A stretch of 64,000 nt of DNA, from assembly GCA_002794735.1 (NCBI GenBank), contig NBAZ01000019.1, positions 124,001 through 188,000 of the forward strand, read 5' to 3'. Positions 1 through 13,489 of the stretch are shown piece by piece. The stretch comes from Pyrrhoderma lamaoense (Eukaryota; Basidiomycota; Agaricomycetes; Hymenochaetales; Hymenochaetaceae). A program made the translations under genes and the position numbers. The notes beneath the pieces were generated by a model. It saw nothing but the letters and a program-made list of their open reading frames with translations, was not told the origin of the DNA and searched no databases. Positions within the stretch are counted from its first letter, which is position 1. The number at the start of each line of letters is the position of its first letter.

Positions 1-2878
1 AAGATGAAGTACCTAATATAAGCCAAAGAAACACTGAATATGATGCGCAAGTAGTGTACCTTTACTGATAAAGAAATAGAGCGAAATCCAGATCAAATTG
101 TCTGGATAAACCTCTATCTAATGATCAAACCGATGAATTGAATCTTTAATACTATTGTCAGTGAATACAATACTAACCATAACAATGACGAGAAGAGAAA
201 AAAGACTCGGTATAGCTCCGGTGTTAACAGTAAAAACAATCAAGCGGTTGATGATACTATCCGATTTCTCGAATCCTGTTCTAGAGCGATGCAGTAAGAT
301 AGCAAGGGTAAAAGCAATTGAGATATCTGTAGCTGCGATAATCGAGTATAAGAATTTTACGAGCCAAACATATGGTTTGATATCCGAGTATCGCTTCATA
401 GGAAGACTATGATATATGAGAAGATGTTGTTGATAACGGATTTCTGTGGAAAATAAACGTACACTTTGGTCAGATCAACTAGAGGCCAGAAGTACCTAAG
501 TATCGACGAAGCTAGCAGGAAGAGTTGAAACACACATATAGAAACCATGATCTCTAGCGTAATAACCATGGCTACAGTTATAGATAGTTTTCTATTCTTC
601 TTGCTTACTTGATAAAATTTAAAATCCGCTCAAATTGAGTTTATGTGTAATTTGAGACTTACATATCCATATACGAAATAATAAAAATAGGTGTACAATT
701 CCGGTAACAAGAAACTATAAAACCAACATAGTGAATATATTTTATGGTATCGCAGAACGATAGTGCCTACACTGATAACTGAAGTGATCTTTAAAACTAG
801 CTGTAAGCACATGATTAGGGTACAATAAAGGGTTGTGACAAACCGTAAGAATTCGACTAGGTTGTACAAGGAACGGTATGTCGGCGTAATTAGTTGTAAG
901 GGACTCATAACCAGTTTCTACTATTAGTGCTTGGTGTACGGTATCTAGTGCCCATATCAAGAGTACCTAGCCAACATACTATGATATTATTGACGTTTTT
1001 AACTTAGAAACTGACTCACGAGAAGTTTGATCCATAGCGCATCCTTCATAAAAAAGCGCTAAAGTCTACTGTTGAGATTATGTCAAGCACCTCATCCCCT
1101 GATTATGACTTACATTACAGTAGTAGTACATTTGCAGCGTTGCTATCCCCCAGAGGCTATCAACGAATATCAGAAGGGAAAAGATGAAATATGGGTGCTT
1201 ACATACGACATAGTTATCCTATAACAACACATTGACTTCAGCTACCTGATAGCAAGTTATGGAGTTAGGACTCACGTAGCCCCAAGATATAAAGCTCCAA
1301 GCTTTAGCAGTAATAAATTATTGATGAGAAAATTCAAGTTTCCAAGACGAGCTTACTGAATCGTATAAGTCTTTAGTATTCCCGCTCATTATTGTTCAGG
1401 AGACTCCAGAATCTCTTTCGTGTCGTTTAGAGAGGGTTAAAAACAGGACAAAGCACGTAGCAACAGGCATTGGATCTATATATCTTACAGGCGTCGGAAA
1501 CTGATGACACTGTTAACATCCGTATCATTGGCATCAAAGAACAGCGTGGATACCTCAACTTGCACTGCGGAAGGATGTCATAGTGGATCCTTAAGGAATT
1601 GTATACTTTTTCTGTAAAAAGAGAAGAAGAACTACCCTTAGATATCGCGTCATGATTGAGTTATCCGTAGTTGCGTGTTTCTGAGTTTTATGGACTGACG
1701 ACCGTAGTGATCGTGTGATCTTACAATACATACATTTGTTTTTTCACAGGATTATCAAGGTTTTAAGGGATTTCTATTATTTCCTTACAATAAGCACATG
1801 GATGACTCATGCTCACGATTTTCTTCCAATGCCTCAAATCGTTTTCTGTGCTGTGTAAAATGTTGTTCCGTGACTCATTTGGTTTTTCCCTTACAAAAAT
1901 TACACATATCATTTGCAGTAAGAGATCGAGAGAAGTCATGATGCTGCGCGATTATTATATTTGAAGGGCAATGGCTTGCATGTACCGTTCATTCCTACTT
2001 TTACTGACCTTCGTACTGGTAATTAAAGCTAAGCTGGGGTACTACGAAAGGATCACTAGTGATCTAAGATACCTCTGCCTAAAACATCTTGTCTCTAAAT
2101 TGAATTCACCATCATTAATAGTATCTCAAGAATATAGTCCTAGTTTTCAATCGTAGCCTGATATTTATCACAAACACCTTTACAAATTCAACTTCCCCTT
2201 TACAACCAAGCCCCGTTCACCAGCACAGCATCACCGTACAGGGGAGTATCCTAAGATAAACCTATGACTAGATTTCTATGTTATATCCTCGATAGCGGTG
2301 AGTTCTTGATATGAGAAGATTGCCACAGAACACGACAGGAAGATACCATCAATCGTTCCAAATTTCACAGCTACAAATTGATGAAGAAAAATGTACATTA
2401 TATGTGCAATCAATCCATATTCCTTTCGTAACTACTCAAATACAAGAACCCGAAACAGGACAGTATAAATTTCCGATTTGTCTGCCCTCGGAGATAGAAG
2501 GAATAGGATAAACTATGAATAAAAGCACGGTCTAACATAGCGCCAGCCAAAGAAGCTAAATAAAGAATGTTCAAAACGTGTAACGCACGTCACAAAAAAA
2601 ACTACATAGCAACCGATTATATATAATGAGCGAGTCCAAGAGATGTGATAAAGGAAGAAAATAAAGGTTTGAAAGGAGAGCAGCAGATGAGTTTCGTTCA
2701 ATGTCCATGTGATGCAAACAATTGATAATTATGGAACGTGCAGTTAGGCGTGAGGATATGAGGATGACTAAGATGAAGTACGGTATTTCAAGGTGAAAGA
2801 AAAACAGAAGGAATCAAAATCATGTCCATGAATTAGAAATAAAACAGAGCAGATACTCCGGACAAAAAGTGGAAAAGT
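1..2878. other. AT-rich stretch without a recognisable gene
   Basis: Both strands carry only short open frames (at most about 95 codons). They show no conserved motif, no convincing splice-site pattern and no family resemblance. I see no long terminal repeat, terminal inverted repeat or transposase-like frame. The right end holds the 3' flank of the chitin synthase gene. It may be decayed repeat or plain intergenic DNA; sequence alone does not decide. Confidence 0.6.
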
Positions 2879-5800
2879 CTACGATTCCGAAAGAATCTTA
2901 TCAATGGATTGATTAAGGAAATCTTTGCGAGGCTCAAGATCTGCCTTAGGGAATTTTGCTGCAATAGCCTCACGAGCAGTTCTATAAATTCACATTGAAA
3001 GAAATTGATATCAGCTGAGGATGTGAAAGGACGGAAGGAAGTCCTCACCTTTTAGAAACAGACATCAAATCTTGAGTACTTAAGTATGCACGTAAAGCAC
3101 TGAATAACTCGTCATCTGATGGATTCTCGTTCATGTTAGGACCTGCGAATGGATTCATGGTTGTCGCGAGGGAGAACGTTGACATCGGCCGTTGCTGCAA
3201 ACCCGGTGCCATGGGAGGTGCCATACCACCGAATCCACCAACTTGAGAACCGGTTGCCATACCTCCAAATCCGATTTGAGAGCCGGTGTGCATCATAGGC
3301 ATACCATACATCGAAGCCGTGGCTGGGAAAGCTCCCATTGTACCCATGAAGTTATTCCCTGCTCCGTAATCTGAGCCTGCAAGAGATCCTGGGCCACCGT
3401 GGAAGGGTACAAATGGCATAGCACCTAGTTGTGGTGCACCACCGAATCCTCCTGCCATTGATCCACGTCCTGTGTTCTGAGCTTGCATCATGCTATGGTG
3501 CGAAAGGTTGGTCATGGACCCATTATTAGCAAGCCGTAAGTTCGGGTTCGAACCACTTTTAGTCAAGTTTGTATCACGGTAGTAATCTCCAGATTGGGAA
3601 GCTTGGTGGTATACCGAATTAGCACGAGAGCCTGACATAGGAAGATTTGCTTTCGAGATGTTACGTCCAGTTTCGTATCCAGTCCGGGTTTCATCCGAGT
3701 GATGAGAGCCATGCTCCCATGTTTCAGCTTCATACTCTGATACAAGCCGAGTAAGTATCGAAACAAAACAAGAAAATACGTATAATAGTTACCGCTGAAT
3801 TTTTTGAGCGGAATCATACTCTCATCGAATTTCTCATCCTCCGCCATGATCACCTTTTTGTTGTTACCTTCACCTACTACCACACGAGTGTTACCCCAAC
3901 TGAAATCGTCCATACACCAGAAAGAATAAACGGGTAAGAAGAAACTGTAGACAGGATACCTAGCACAGAGATTTAGTTTTGTTTACTTGTAAAGATTACA
4001 CATAAACTTACGAGAGAAGGTAGACAACCATCCACCCTACCAACATGAATTCTCTCTTCAAAATGAAAATAATAGCCTGTACAAAAATTATAATTTAGAA
4101 ACAAAAAAAGTAAAAGCAGAAAATCCGTACTTGTAAACCGTATACTACAGCTATCATGATGAGTGAAAGAGTTGGAAGAGCGGCATTTCCGGTGGCAACA
4201 ACAACGATGAGGTAAATCAACTATAAAGAGATGTCAGAGAAATAAAAATTAGAGCACTGCCTTTACATACATAGACGACAGTAGCCGGCAAAATCTGTAA
4301 ACATAAGAGTTATTCAGATGCAATTGTGAGTAGATACCAAGAGTCAACGTACAATTGTACCAAGCAAATCGATCATGACAATGAAACGCATCGAGAAACA
4401 GCAAATACCACATAATTCCGGAAGGAAAACCAATTCACACAAATTGTGGACAGTAGAGTTGATCCAGCGACGACGTTGCGATAAAAGAACTGACCAAGAT
4501 TCTGGGGCCATAGTATGTGCAACTGCATCAGGAGTAAATTTCAACTTGAACGTAGGGAAATGCTTGATAAGTAACGTTGTCAGGTAACGATCTTCACCCA
4601 GGGAGAACAGGTTCTTCTTGTGGAGAGTATCAACATTGCCTTCTGCATACTCATCAATGATTCTGTTTGAGATAATGATTGGCCGACCCTTGTCAGCAGT
4701 ACGAATCCTGTAGAGCGAGAAACAACCCGGAAGACAAGTGACGGAACCAAACAAACTCTCGAAAGCTTTTGCTAAGTGATGGGAGATATAGTACTCGTAG
4801 ACCTGGTGTTGTGAGTAATCTTCAATAGGACTAAGAAAACAAGAGAATATGATTTACCTGAATCATAGTCCACCAAGAACCTTCTTCATTGTCGAGTTTA
4901 GTCTCACCGCAGATACCAATGATACTTGAATCATCAGCAGTACACGCTACCAGTCGGTTCAGAGAGTCAGGTGTAACAGTCTACAGACACGCATTCAGAA
5001 TCAGCCTTTAAAGGAAGAGGGGGAAGAACCTACCGTATCTGCATCAACGGTGAAAATATACTCATAGAAGGCAGGGTCTATTCCAATAACATTTCTCATT
5101 TGGTGGTAGATTTCCAATTCAAGAGGAGACATTGGAGCATCAAAGTGCACTCGGTTAAGGTAGTGCATTACCAGAATCTGAGAATCACGTTTTCCACGGT
5201 TACCAGGTTTTGATCTCTCTGTAGGCTTCCCGACTTTGACGACCACGATGTATCTATAGAAATGTCCGTTATTAGTTGCTAATTTCATGTTTTAGAAACG
5301 ATCCACGTACGGAACAACATGTCCTTCAAATTCATATAGACCAGAATATACTTTTCCATAATTGAGCTGCTTCGACCCTTCACCAATCGACTTAAACAAA
5401 AGAGGTTCCGGGTCTAGTTTTGGGTCCACGCCAAGAAGGTCAAGAACGATACGTGGGGTTGGGCGATCATTACCACTACCAATGATATTTCCATCACAGA
5501 TAACAAAGATCAATTTGCGCTTATCATCGTACTTCAAAGCAGCCAATGAATCGATCGTACGCCGTAAGGAATCTTCACCCTCAGTATAACAGGGTATCTG
5601 ACAGATTACAAATTTATCTTGTAACTCTGGGTGTCGTTTTGGTGTAAGCTGCAGCGCTGCGAGGACTATAGCAATATTAGTAAAATCGCGATAGTCGAAT
5701 TATTCAAGAAAACTTACACTTTGCACCAATGGTAACCATCAGAATAATTGAAAACACCAGCAAAAGAATATTTTGGACTTGGCAACGAGCTGACTTTCGG

Positions 5801-8800
5801 AAATCGTTTTCACCAATAAAGAACAGATTTTCGAGACAATTCATGTTGGCGTCAACAGTGCTCGTATCCTTTGTTGCCAATACTTCATTTAGCGACTCCG
5901 TAACATCCTGTCCGGCACCACTTTTGATGGCCTTGGCAATATCCTCGTCTAAGTAGTTATACTCGTCCGCATCAGAGAATAAATCAAGAGTATAATAATA
6001 ATCTGTCAGATCGAAGACTTTCCCATTGTACATTGCCCAAAGTCTAATAGCGTGTATGACATTTAGTTGATAAATCAAAATAGACGAAAAATTTGGATTA
6101 AGGCACATACTTTTCCTCCGTGTCATCCTGGGCAGCCGCTTTCAGCGTTTTTAGTTCATATACAAGCGCTCCTTTCCTGTACTTGTTGATCTTAGGAAGG
6201 AAAGTCGCCGTATACCAATCACTATTAGCGAGAGCTGAACCCGTTGCTCCATTGGCCCCCGAGGTGTGAATTGCAGTCTGATCAATGATCGAGAAGTTCT
6301 TATATTGCATAGTCAGAGAAGTATCAGAAGTGAGTCCAGAACATGCCAACGAAATAGGAGGTGGGAAATAGTAAGTCATGTCCTGCCCAGCAAGTTCCTC
6401 CAAGACGGCCTCTCCATTGCTGGCCTCACCAGTGATGTCACTATGGTCAGAGCCAACGAAGTTCGTGACATCGTATACACTACCCCGGATTGCAACATAG
6501 AAATCATCAGTTCCAGAGTGTTGAGCTACTTCATCGACGTTCCAAGCTTTATTCAGATTTGGACAAAGCAATTTACCAAAGACGATAATATAGAATATGA
6601 TAAGGGCACACATTAAGAAGATCAAGAAACAAATTGTTACTTTCTCTCTCCATGCTAAGCGGATATCTGGGCGCTTCATACGTCCAACATGAGTAAGGAG
6701 GAAGTCTGGGATCCACCATGTGCACATAGTCACAATGATAAGCCACATACGTCGAGAACGGCTTGTTGGTACTTCTTCAACAGTGTTGGGCGCATTGTGT
6801 ACCACTATGCCTTCCTTTGCCAGATCTTGTTGAGGTGGACTCCGATCAGCTGCACCCTTTTTGTCCCATTCTGATCCCCATGCGCTTCCATCATCTGGCT
6901 CAGTGTAAGCTGGAGATGCATCAAGTCCAGGTGATTTCAGTCCACCTGCCGCATATCCCGCATTAGCTGCATTGTTTGGATCTAGGTAATTTGTTCCCCC
7001 TGTCGCTGATCGGGCAAGTAGAAGGTTATCATTGCTCTCACTGAAGTACTCTCCTGCACCAAATGGTCCAACACTGGCATCATGAGTGTGTTCCGTAACT
7101 GCATCATCAAAAGCGCTTTCATCATCTTGATAACCACCAGAAGCTTGACCTCCTACTTCTTGCTCCCGAATAGTATCCTCGACAAGTTTCCATGCACCAT
7201 ATGTAAGCCAAATACTCCGGTGCCCCAGAACGTAATCGGTCCCCTCTTGAAGACCATTCTTTTGCGCACATTGGCGAATGCGGAGCGGTGTTTCACCCAA
7301 CATTGTTGGAACATATCTATCGCAGAACTCTTCCTGTCCAAAATCAACAGTATATTCAACTTTTCTACGGGCGACCATGTCGGGAAGTAAGAGCCCCCTA
7401 ATCTGAGCTTTCACGCGACGCTTGTCGAAGGAGTTTGGAGATCCGGAATCATTTGGACGAATGCATGAAACAGTCCACAAATGTGTACGATCCAGAGAAA
7501 AGAAAAGTTCGGATAGCGTATGATTAAGTTGAGTAGTGATAGGGTAAATTTTCGCTGGATCCAATTGATTCGGCTCATCCGGCGAATTTGCTGTCAGGAG
7601 AGCGGTTGGCTGTCTAAGTGGTCTAGACGAAACCTGTGCCTGCACGACAATTGAAGGATCTTGATGGTGCATTTCCGTAGCTAAACTTGGTCCCGAAACG
7701 AGTTTCGATACAAAGGGATCAGATGAGTTCCGAAGGAGAGTAACATATCCAGCGTCTAAAAGGTCGGTATCCTTCTCAACGAAATTCGTGATATCGTACG
7801 TGCAGGGCCCTGCATAATGATTTATACCAAATAAGTTCTTATCCGCAACCCCACCAAGTCCTGGGCTCGATATGAATGATGCATGAACACCGAACTTTGT
7901 CATCATATCTTGTAACAGATCCTCGTCACGTTTCTCGCTACCTTTGCTCTGTTTATATGAAGAACATGCACGGTTGATAACGCCTAGTATTCCACCAGGC
8001 TTTCGATGAGCCCGTTCGCTAAGCTGAACACCACGTAGTAACTCAACGCAAGCGGAGTTATCCATAGTTTGCACAGGCGTCAAAGCTACACCATCTCCAG
8101 AAATATGCGCATTATAGCCAACCGAATCCTCAAAGACGTTACGAACAACGTAAGAATGGAGAAGTTCATCTGCAAAGTTTACACAGAATTCTTCAAACCC
8201 ATTTTGACCGTAAGCAGCGAGTAAAGGAGCATTGTTTGTAAGAGCAAGAGAATTCGTTCCCGAAGGAGAACGAGACTGGTATCCGGCTTGATCTAGTATC
8301 ACAATCTGTGTGGATGGAGTTGGATCCGTAGCAGATGGTGCAAGCTTGTGGTTTGCAGTTTCGACAACGAAAGCAAAAAGAATGGCATATAGGTCTCGAA
8401 CAAGTTGATCTCTCTGAATAGCACTCTGTTCCGGGCTCAGAAGGACTGTATATAATTCCTTGCGCACATAGCTCGTCTTGATTGTCATTGCTTGAGCGAG
8501 GTCTTCAGGGGTAACGCCAAGTAAACGAGCAGCATGATCCAGTACCAAGGTGTTGACAACATGTGCTGTGTCTTCCGAGAGACACCTTCCACGAACTCGA
8601 TATTTCCCAGTAGAAGTATTGCCATGAGAAGGTTAAAAATAGAGTTCACGTGCTTAGCCTTAAAACCAAGAGTACGCATTGCCATCCTTAGTTCTGTCAT
8701 ACCCGTAGCATCATCGCTGAATGGTCCTCCAGGGAGCCGGTAACATCCTGAAGATGCAAGAAGTGCATAGTCAGATGGGTCTTCTATGTTCAATCTATCA

Positions 8801-9550
8801 CGTTCCTCCGGCGTCGCACCCGCAAGGAATTGGTAAAAGACATGGTATGTTCTTTCCTCATGAGAGAGTCTGACCAGACGAGACTTGTCAAGGCCGTAGG
8901 CAAGAACCTTCGCTGATGCGATACGCCCGCGATCATTGAAATGGAGTTCGAGGTAGCGGCCGTGCCTGGACGCATTAGGGTTTAACAACGTTTTCGCATT
9001 ACCAAAAGAGTCGAGAAGAGTCGAAAGAGATTTGATCTGATCTGCAACTTTGTTTTCCTTCTTGGTCCGTGAAGAAAGTCGCAAAACTTGGTTGATGAGT
9101 AACTTTGAGCTCTCGGTCTTTCCAGAAGCTGTGATACCTCTGACAAAGAGTTAATATGTAAGGTTATGGCCATGAAAAAGGATGGACATACCGGAAAACT
9201 ACTCCCTGAGATTGGTTTCGTTGCTTCATCAGTAAATAAACTTTCGCCGCAAGTTCGTATAAATGAGGCTGGAGAGGCCTTGGGGAACCGGGCGCGGGGA
9301 CGCTTGTATCCCGATAACAACGCTCTTCATACTCTCTTGCACTTGCATCGTTAACGTTTGCAAGAACTTTCAGAGGATTAACGACGACAAGGTTTGTTGA
9401 GCCAATGGAGGAGTAGGGTAAGTCTGAGCGGAAACGAGCCTGAAGAGTGTTGAGAATGGCATCGTCAGTGGGATAGATGGTAGAAGAGCCAGTGGATGCA
9501 ATTAAATCTGTGAGGTCTCCCGAGCTCACTGCTGGAGATGACGACGCCAT
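2879..9550 (-). CDS. Chitin synthase with N-terminal myosin-motor domain
   Basis: This enzyme polymerises GlcNAc from UDP-GlcNAc into wall chitin at the plasma membrane; in relatives the motor-like head helps deliver or tether it. Start: ATG at 9550. First intron 9191-9140 leads into a P-loop read as GITASGKTE. The head runs to about 7370. A membrane segment and cytochrome b5-like domain follow (about 6760-6300), then the GT2 core with VDAD (about 5040), [17 protein letters not shown] and QRRRW (about 4460-4480), several membrane segments, a Ser/Gly/Met-rich tail and a DEK C-terminal domain. The last intron is 3048-2982 and the stop is at 2879. Length is roughly 1,950 residues by my estimate, normal for the family. 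One oddity is a frame change near 8572-8584, between the head motifs [11 protein letters not shown] and EDTAHVVNT, with no intron that fits; one extra base would mend it. All other junctions I checked splice in frame. Confidence 0.93.
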
Positions 9551-10196
9551 GGGCCTCGCGTCTTCAGAAAGAAGATAAAAGGAAAGAAAGGAGTGTCGTC
9601 GACGTCGTGGATGTCGGAGAGAGGGTGAGGGAATGGAGTTACTGGCCGACGCGTGAAACTGCCTAATCTGGTGCCCGTCGAGACCTGTCGAATCAGGTAA
9701 CTCAGCCGAGCGAATCTCCTTTCCAAACAAAATTTGATGTGAGTTTTATTATTACGAGCTCTAGTACCCAGATTATAAATACTGTATTACTATATTTTCT
9801 TCTTCATGCAGATGCACATGTCCTCATTCAATAAATTTCTGTTTTTTCCATGAAAAATAGAGTTTATTGCTTTTTAGGAGTAACTGATCTGAACATAACA
9901 ACAACAAATTGCACCGCATTTATTTGGGGGATTTTCGGTCTAGAACTATTCACATGAGGAACGCGAATGTTGTTTCAGATATTGTGTAATAATCCTGGAT
10001 ATTTTTGTAGGGGTAAGATGATGGGCATATACTGATATGTAATAATTTTAAAGTAGTGCATTGAGTACCATACAACCTCCCAAAGCCAGAGTACAGAAAA
10101 GAAAAAGGTATAGCAACACGATATTAATCGAGATGATTCTGTAATTTCAGTAGCCTTGTGGAGCACTATGTATTCGCTAAAATATATCCGTAAATA
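9551..10196. promoter_or_regulatory. Intergenic: chitin synthase promoter and phytase 3' flank
   Basis: This gap separates two minus-strand genes in tandem, so its left end is the upstream region of the chitin synthase. A TATA-like stretch (TATAAAT) lies at about 9774-9780, some 225 bases upstream of the start. The rest is AT-rich with no coding frame I can support. Confidence 0.45.
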
Positions 10197-11838
10197 TCAA
10201 GAAAAACATTTTTCAAAATCTCCCGAGCCATCACTTGTGGCGTACCCCTGACTCGCCACAAACGAATCCAACTGACAAAGTCCGTCCTTGGACGCTCCGC
10301 AGAATGAGAGGTCCTGAACAACATCATTTACAAGCATGCGTATATAAATATCACCGGAACACTCCAATCGTTCTGTGACAAGTTGGGCAGAAAACGGTAC
10401 AAGCCGAGAAGCAACCCATGTACGACGGCGATCTGCTTGTGTTACATCAAGGTCTTTAGCTTGCCGAAAGAGACCCAACGCAGAGTAAATCGCAATCATC
10501 TCATTATCATGCGAAAAGTCTGCATAAAATGTACGTCCGAGCGGGAAAGTTGACGGATCACTATCAAGAGTGCGATTGGTCTGCGTGTTGTCGCGCACTG
10601 GGGAGTCTGTGAGACGCGCGAGGAGTTCATTGATATAGCCTACACCCTGCACTGGACCGAGTTCTTGCCCATATCTTTCTCAGACAACTGGTTAATACGG
10701 GTATAAAATCTAGGCTGGAGAACTCACCCAGTTCCATAGTACTTGTCTAGGTCCATGTAGTACTCGAAGCCATCGAAATCAGACTGAGTAAACAAGTTAC
10801 AAAAGGGACTTGGGACCTCTTTTGCTACAGTATCAAAAGCACAAAGTGATATTAGGCTTGTAATGTCATCCCCAGTCAAGTTTGCCCCGGAGCAGCTGAA
10901 TTTAGTCGTCCCATGGCACTCTTAGTGTAGATGACTTGCCAGGCGTCCGTCTGTTCGTCACTATCCCCAACATTTGGACAGGAACTATCATCCAGAGTGT
11001 CATTGAGCTAAAAGCAATAGAGATAAGCTGTTAAGAAAAGTCGGATTCAAAGACAAGACTTCCTCACCGACTCATCTAGAATCAAGTTCAATATCGGTAC
11101 TGAAGTATTACCACTCGCATATACGAAGCCTATCAGGTCACGGAAAGTTAGTTATAACGAATTCAAAGACTAAGGATAATTTACCTGCAGTCCAGTTCGT
11201 CGATGAATCGACTACGCGGGACGAACTAGAAGCCCTAACAAATGGGACGGATGATACATTCACGATCTCACTGTATCTATCATAGCTAATCTGGCCCAAG
11301 TCATAAGATCTTCACTGTTTCTTAATATTTTATATTCACAAAACGGGATAGGAAGACATACTGAGAAGCTCCGAACTTAACGAGATCGGCAGTCCCAAGA
11401 TCATAAGAGTAGTTATGAAGGAAGTTTAGTTTTGGATCGTGATAAACCGATACGTTCATGAGCTTGTCCAAAGCAGATTGGATCCTTGACCCTGATCCTG
11501 ACGTTGGGTATCTCGCGCCATGCCTTTGCACCTGTAAATGGTCATATAGACAATAGAATGGGCGTATGAGAAAAACTCACTAAGTTGACCTGATTGATAG
11601 TACATCCATGAGGAGGATGGACATATTGAGATCCACTGTAGTACGGAGAGTAAGCTCCCCAGGAGTTTTCTATGCTTGATGGGAGATCAATCCTGGGAGT
11701 AGTTAGGTGAATTGCAGATACTCCTAATGCCTCAAGTCCCACTCCGAGAGAAAGGATGGCCAGAAGCCTTTTCAATGTCAGAACCATGCTTACTCCGAAC
11801 ATAAGCAGCATAAAGTTGATAAACTGTTTCTCTTCCAT
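10197..11838 (-). CDS. Histidine acid phosphatase, phytase-like
   Basis: Enzymes of this branch (histidine phosphatase clan 2) release phosphate from phytate and other monoesters, usually outside the cell. Seen here: an N-terminal hydrophobic segment (about residues 8-40) fitting a signal peptide or anchor; a phytase-type lead-in GCTINQVNL, then after a 49-nt intron (11580-11532) the catalytic QRHGARYPTSG; and late in the protein FSHDNEM, the His-Asp proton-donor motif. Middle exons join in frame, ending with GPVQGVGYINELLARLT. One break: near 10885-10888 (a run of four C on the + strand) the frame shifts between LNSAAPG and NLTGDDITSLISLCAFDT with no intron, one base short. Length is about that of fungal phytases. 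The start at 11838 is the first ATG; inner Met at residues 10 and 18 could also serve. Confidence 0.88.
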
Positions 11839-12301
11839 TTAAAGGGCAAACAACAGGCCTCTCGATGACTCAATAGTCCGATGGACGCCTCCGAAGAATC
11901 TTTCAACTCGGACCATCGCATCTGTTTCTCTACCTTGCTCATCGACTGTCGCCACGGCCAAGTGAGTTACTAGTATTGAAATTCACACGACGAAAGTTTT
12001 CAGAGTAGGCGATGTGTTCCACAGATTGAAAACGAAGGTTCAAAGTCGATATCATTGGGCAGACTAAGTTATACGACTATAAACGTTGATCAGCGGGAAA
12101 ACAGTTGCCGTCAGTACGTGAGCAAGCACGTTCATCATGAGTTCCTGTTACCAAGTTAAGTTACCCGTGGGAGATGCATGCATATATAGATACACCACCT
12201 TGGTGCCATATTTGATGTGCCAACCAGCCGTATGCCAGCCTAGTAGAATATGTTTTCAGTTTCTTGCTTGTATTCTTTATGACATCTCATAGCTATTACC
12301 T
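11839..12301. promoter_or_regulatory. Divergent promoter region, phytase (-) and lyase (+)
   Basis: The two flanking genes point away from each other, so this gap must hold both promoters. A TATATAG-like element lies at about 12182-12188, roughly 115 bases upstream of the lyase start. I see no repeated operator. Confidence 0.4.
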
Positions 12302-13489
12302 ATGAATCCTTTTCTTGCTTTTCTTAGTCTACTACCCTTACCCTATACTTCTCCACCACAAGTCCCTCTACACATCAACCCAGCACTTATAGACCCTAAC
12401 TTCGAAATGACAATGGATGAATGGTTATTCCCGGATTGGAATAATTATTCTTATGCATGGACTACATCACCAGTCGTCCCGCATTCTTCAATCAGTATTA
12501 TTGACCTCTCAGATGAAGCGTTAGGTGTGCACAGAGTCGACACGAGACGACCCCCTCATACTATCGTTACGGCACCAAATGTTTCCTCTCATCTTGAGCA
12601 GAAAGCTTGGCGTATTTTATATCCAAAGGGAAGTATAAATCCCAATGGAAAAATACCTGGAGGAGTAGGGTTTCATATCTCTGGACCAAGGGATTTTCAA
12701 GCCAGACTTGACAATGCAAATGAAATCATTTTTGGATATTCTGTTTTATTCGAGGAAGGATTTGAATGGGTAAAAGGCGGTAAACTTCCGGGAGGATGCA
12801 AGTAACACTTTCACTCTTAGTAATAACGATAATAATAATCAGCACCATAGTTGGGGGTGTGGAAGCCAACGCATATCATTGTACTGGGGGAAGAAAAGAA
12901 CAACGCGATACTGCTATAACCTACGACTTATGTGGAGGTAACATGCTATTAATTACTAAAAAGCGCAGTCCTAAGAACATGTTCAAGTTATAGAAAAGAC
13001 GGAGACGGAGAGCTCTATGCATACCTGCCGATGACAGACGAAAATACTGCAGAGCTTCTTAACGTACCGCCAAAATCTATCAAAAACCCTGATTATGGTT
13101 TTTCTGTGGGAAGAGGATCTTTCAGATTTCTTTCGGGATCTTGGGTCACCTTAGTACAAAGGATCAAACTCAATGATGTTGGAGTACAAAATGGTTTGAA
13201 GACTTCTCCTTAGCGCATGACAAGAACTAAACTTTTTTCTGGTTAGGAGAAATTGAAATCCGGGCTAATGGGAAAGTGGTTATTTTTGCATCTGGCCTTA
13301 CAATCAGAACTACACCCAACTCTTCTATAAAAGGATACACTTTGAGTCCTTTTTCGGAGGTTCGTGATTCATGACAGACCGTAAAACGATTCTTGACGTA
13401 CCAATTTCACAGGGCACACTCCTGAGTGGGCTTCCCCTAAGGATCAATATGCTTATTTTACCAATATCTCTGGAGCAATCATCAATTAA
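12302..13489 (+). CDS. Polysaccharide lyase family 14-like protein, frame-broken
   Basis: PL14 lyases cleave uronic-acid polysaccharides; fungal members are usually secreted and include glucuronan lyases. The first exon reads through WVKGGKLPGG, a family hallmark; an intron at 12802-12842 joins to GGVEANAYHCTGGRKEQRD. Later exons give KDGDGELYAYLP, FSVGRGSFRFLSGSWVTLVQRI and, after introns, FFGGHTPEWASPKDQYAYF, matching the usual C-terminus. The N-terminus is only weakly hydrophobic. Two problems: the joint near 12947 needs an intron of only 31 nt and the protein there lacks residues I would expect; and at about 13328-13334 (ATAAAAGGATAC) the frame slips by one missing base just before the FFGG motif. 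It is either a gene with sequencing errors or a young pseudogene; the splice sites elsewhere look sound. Confidence 0.75.

Noticed and set aside
3530..3560. tRNA-like GGTTCGAACC box
   Set aside because: It lies in the coding tail of the chitin synthase and lacks an A box and cloverleaf.
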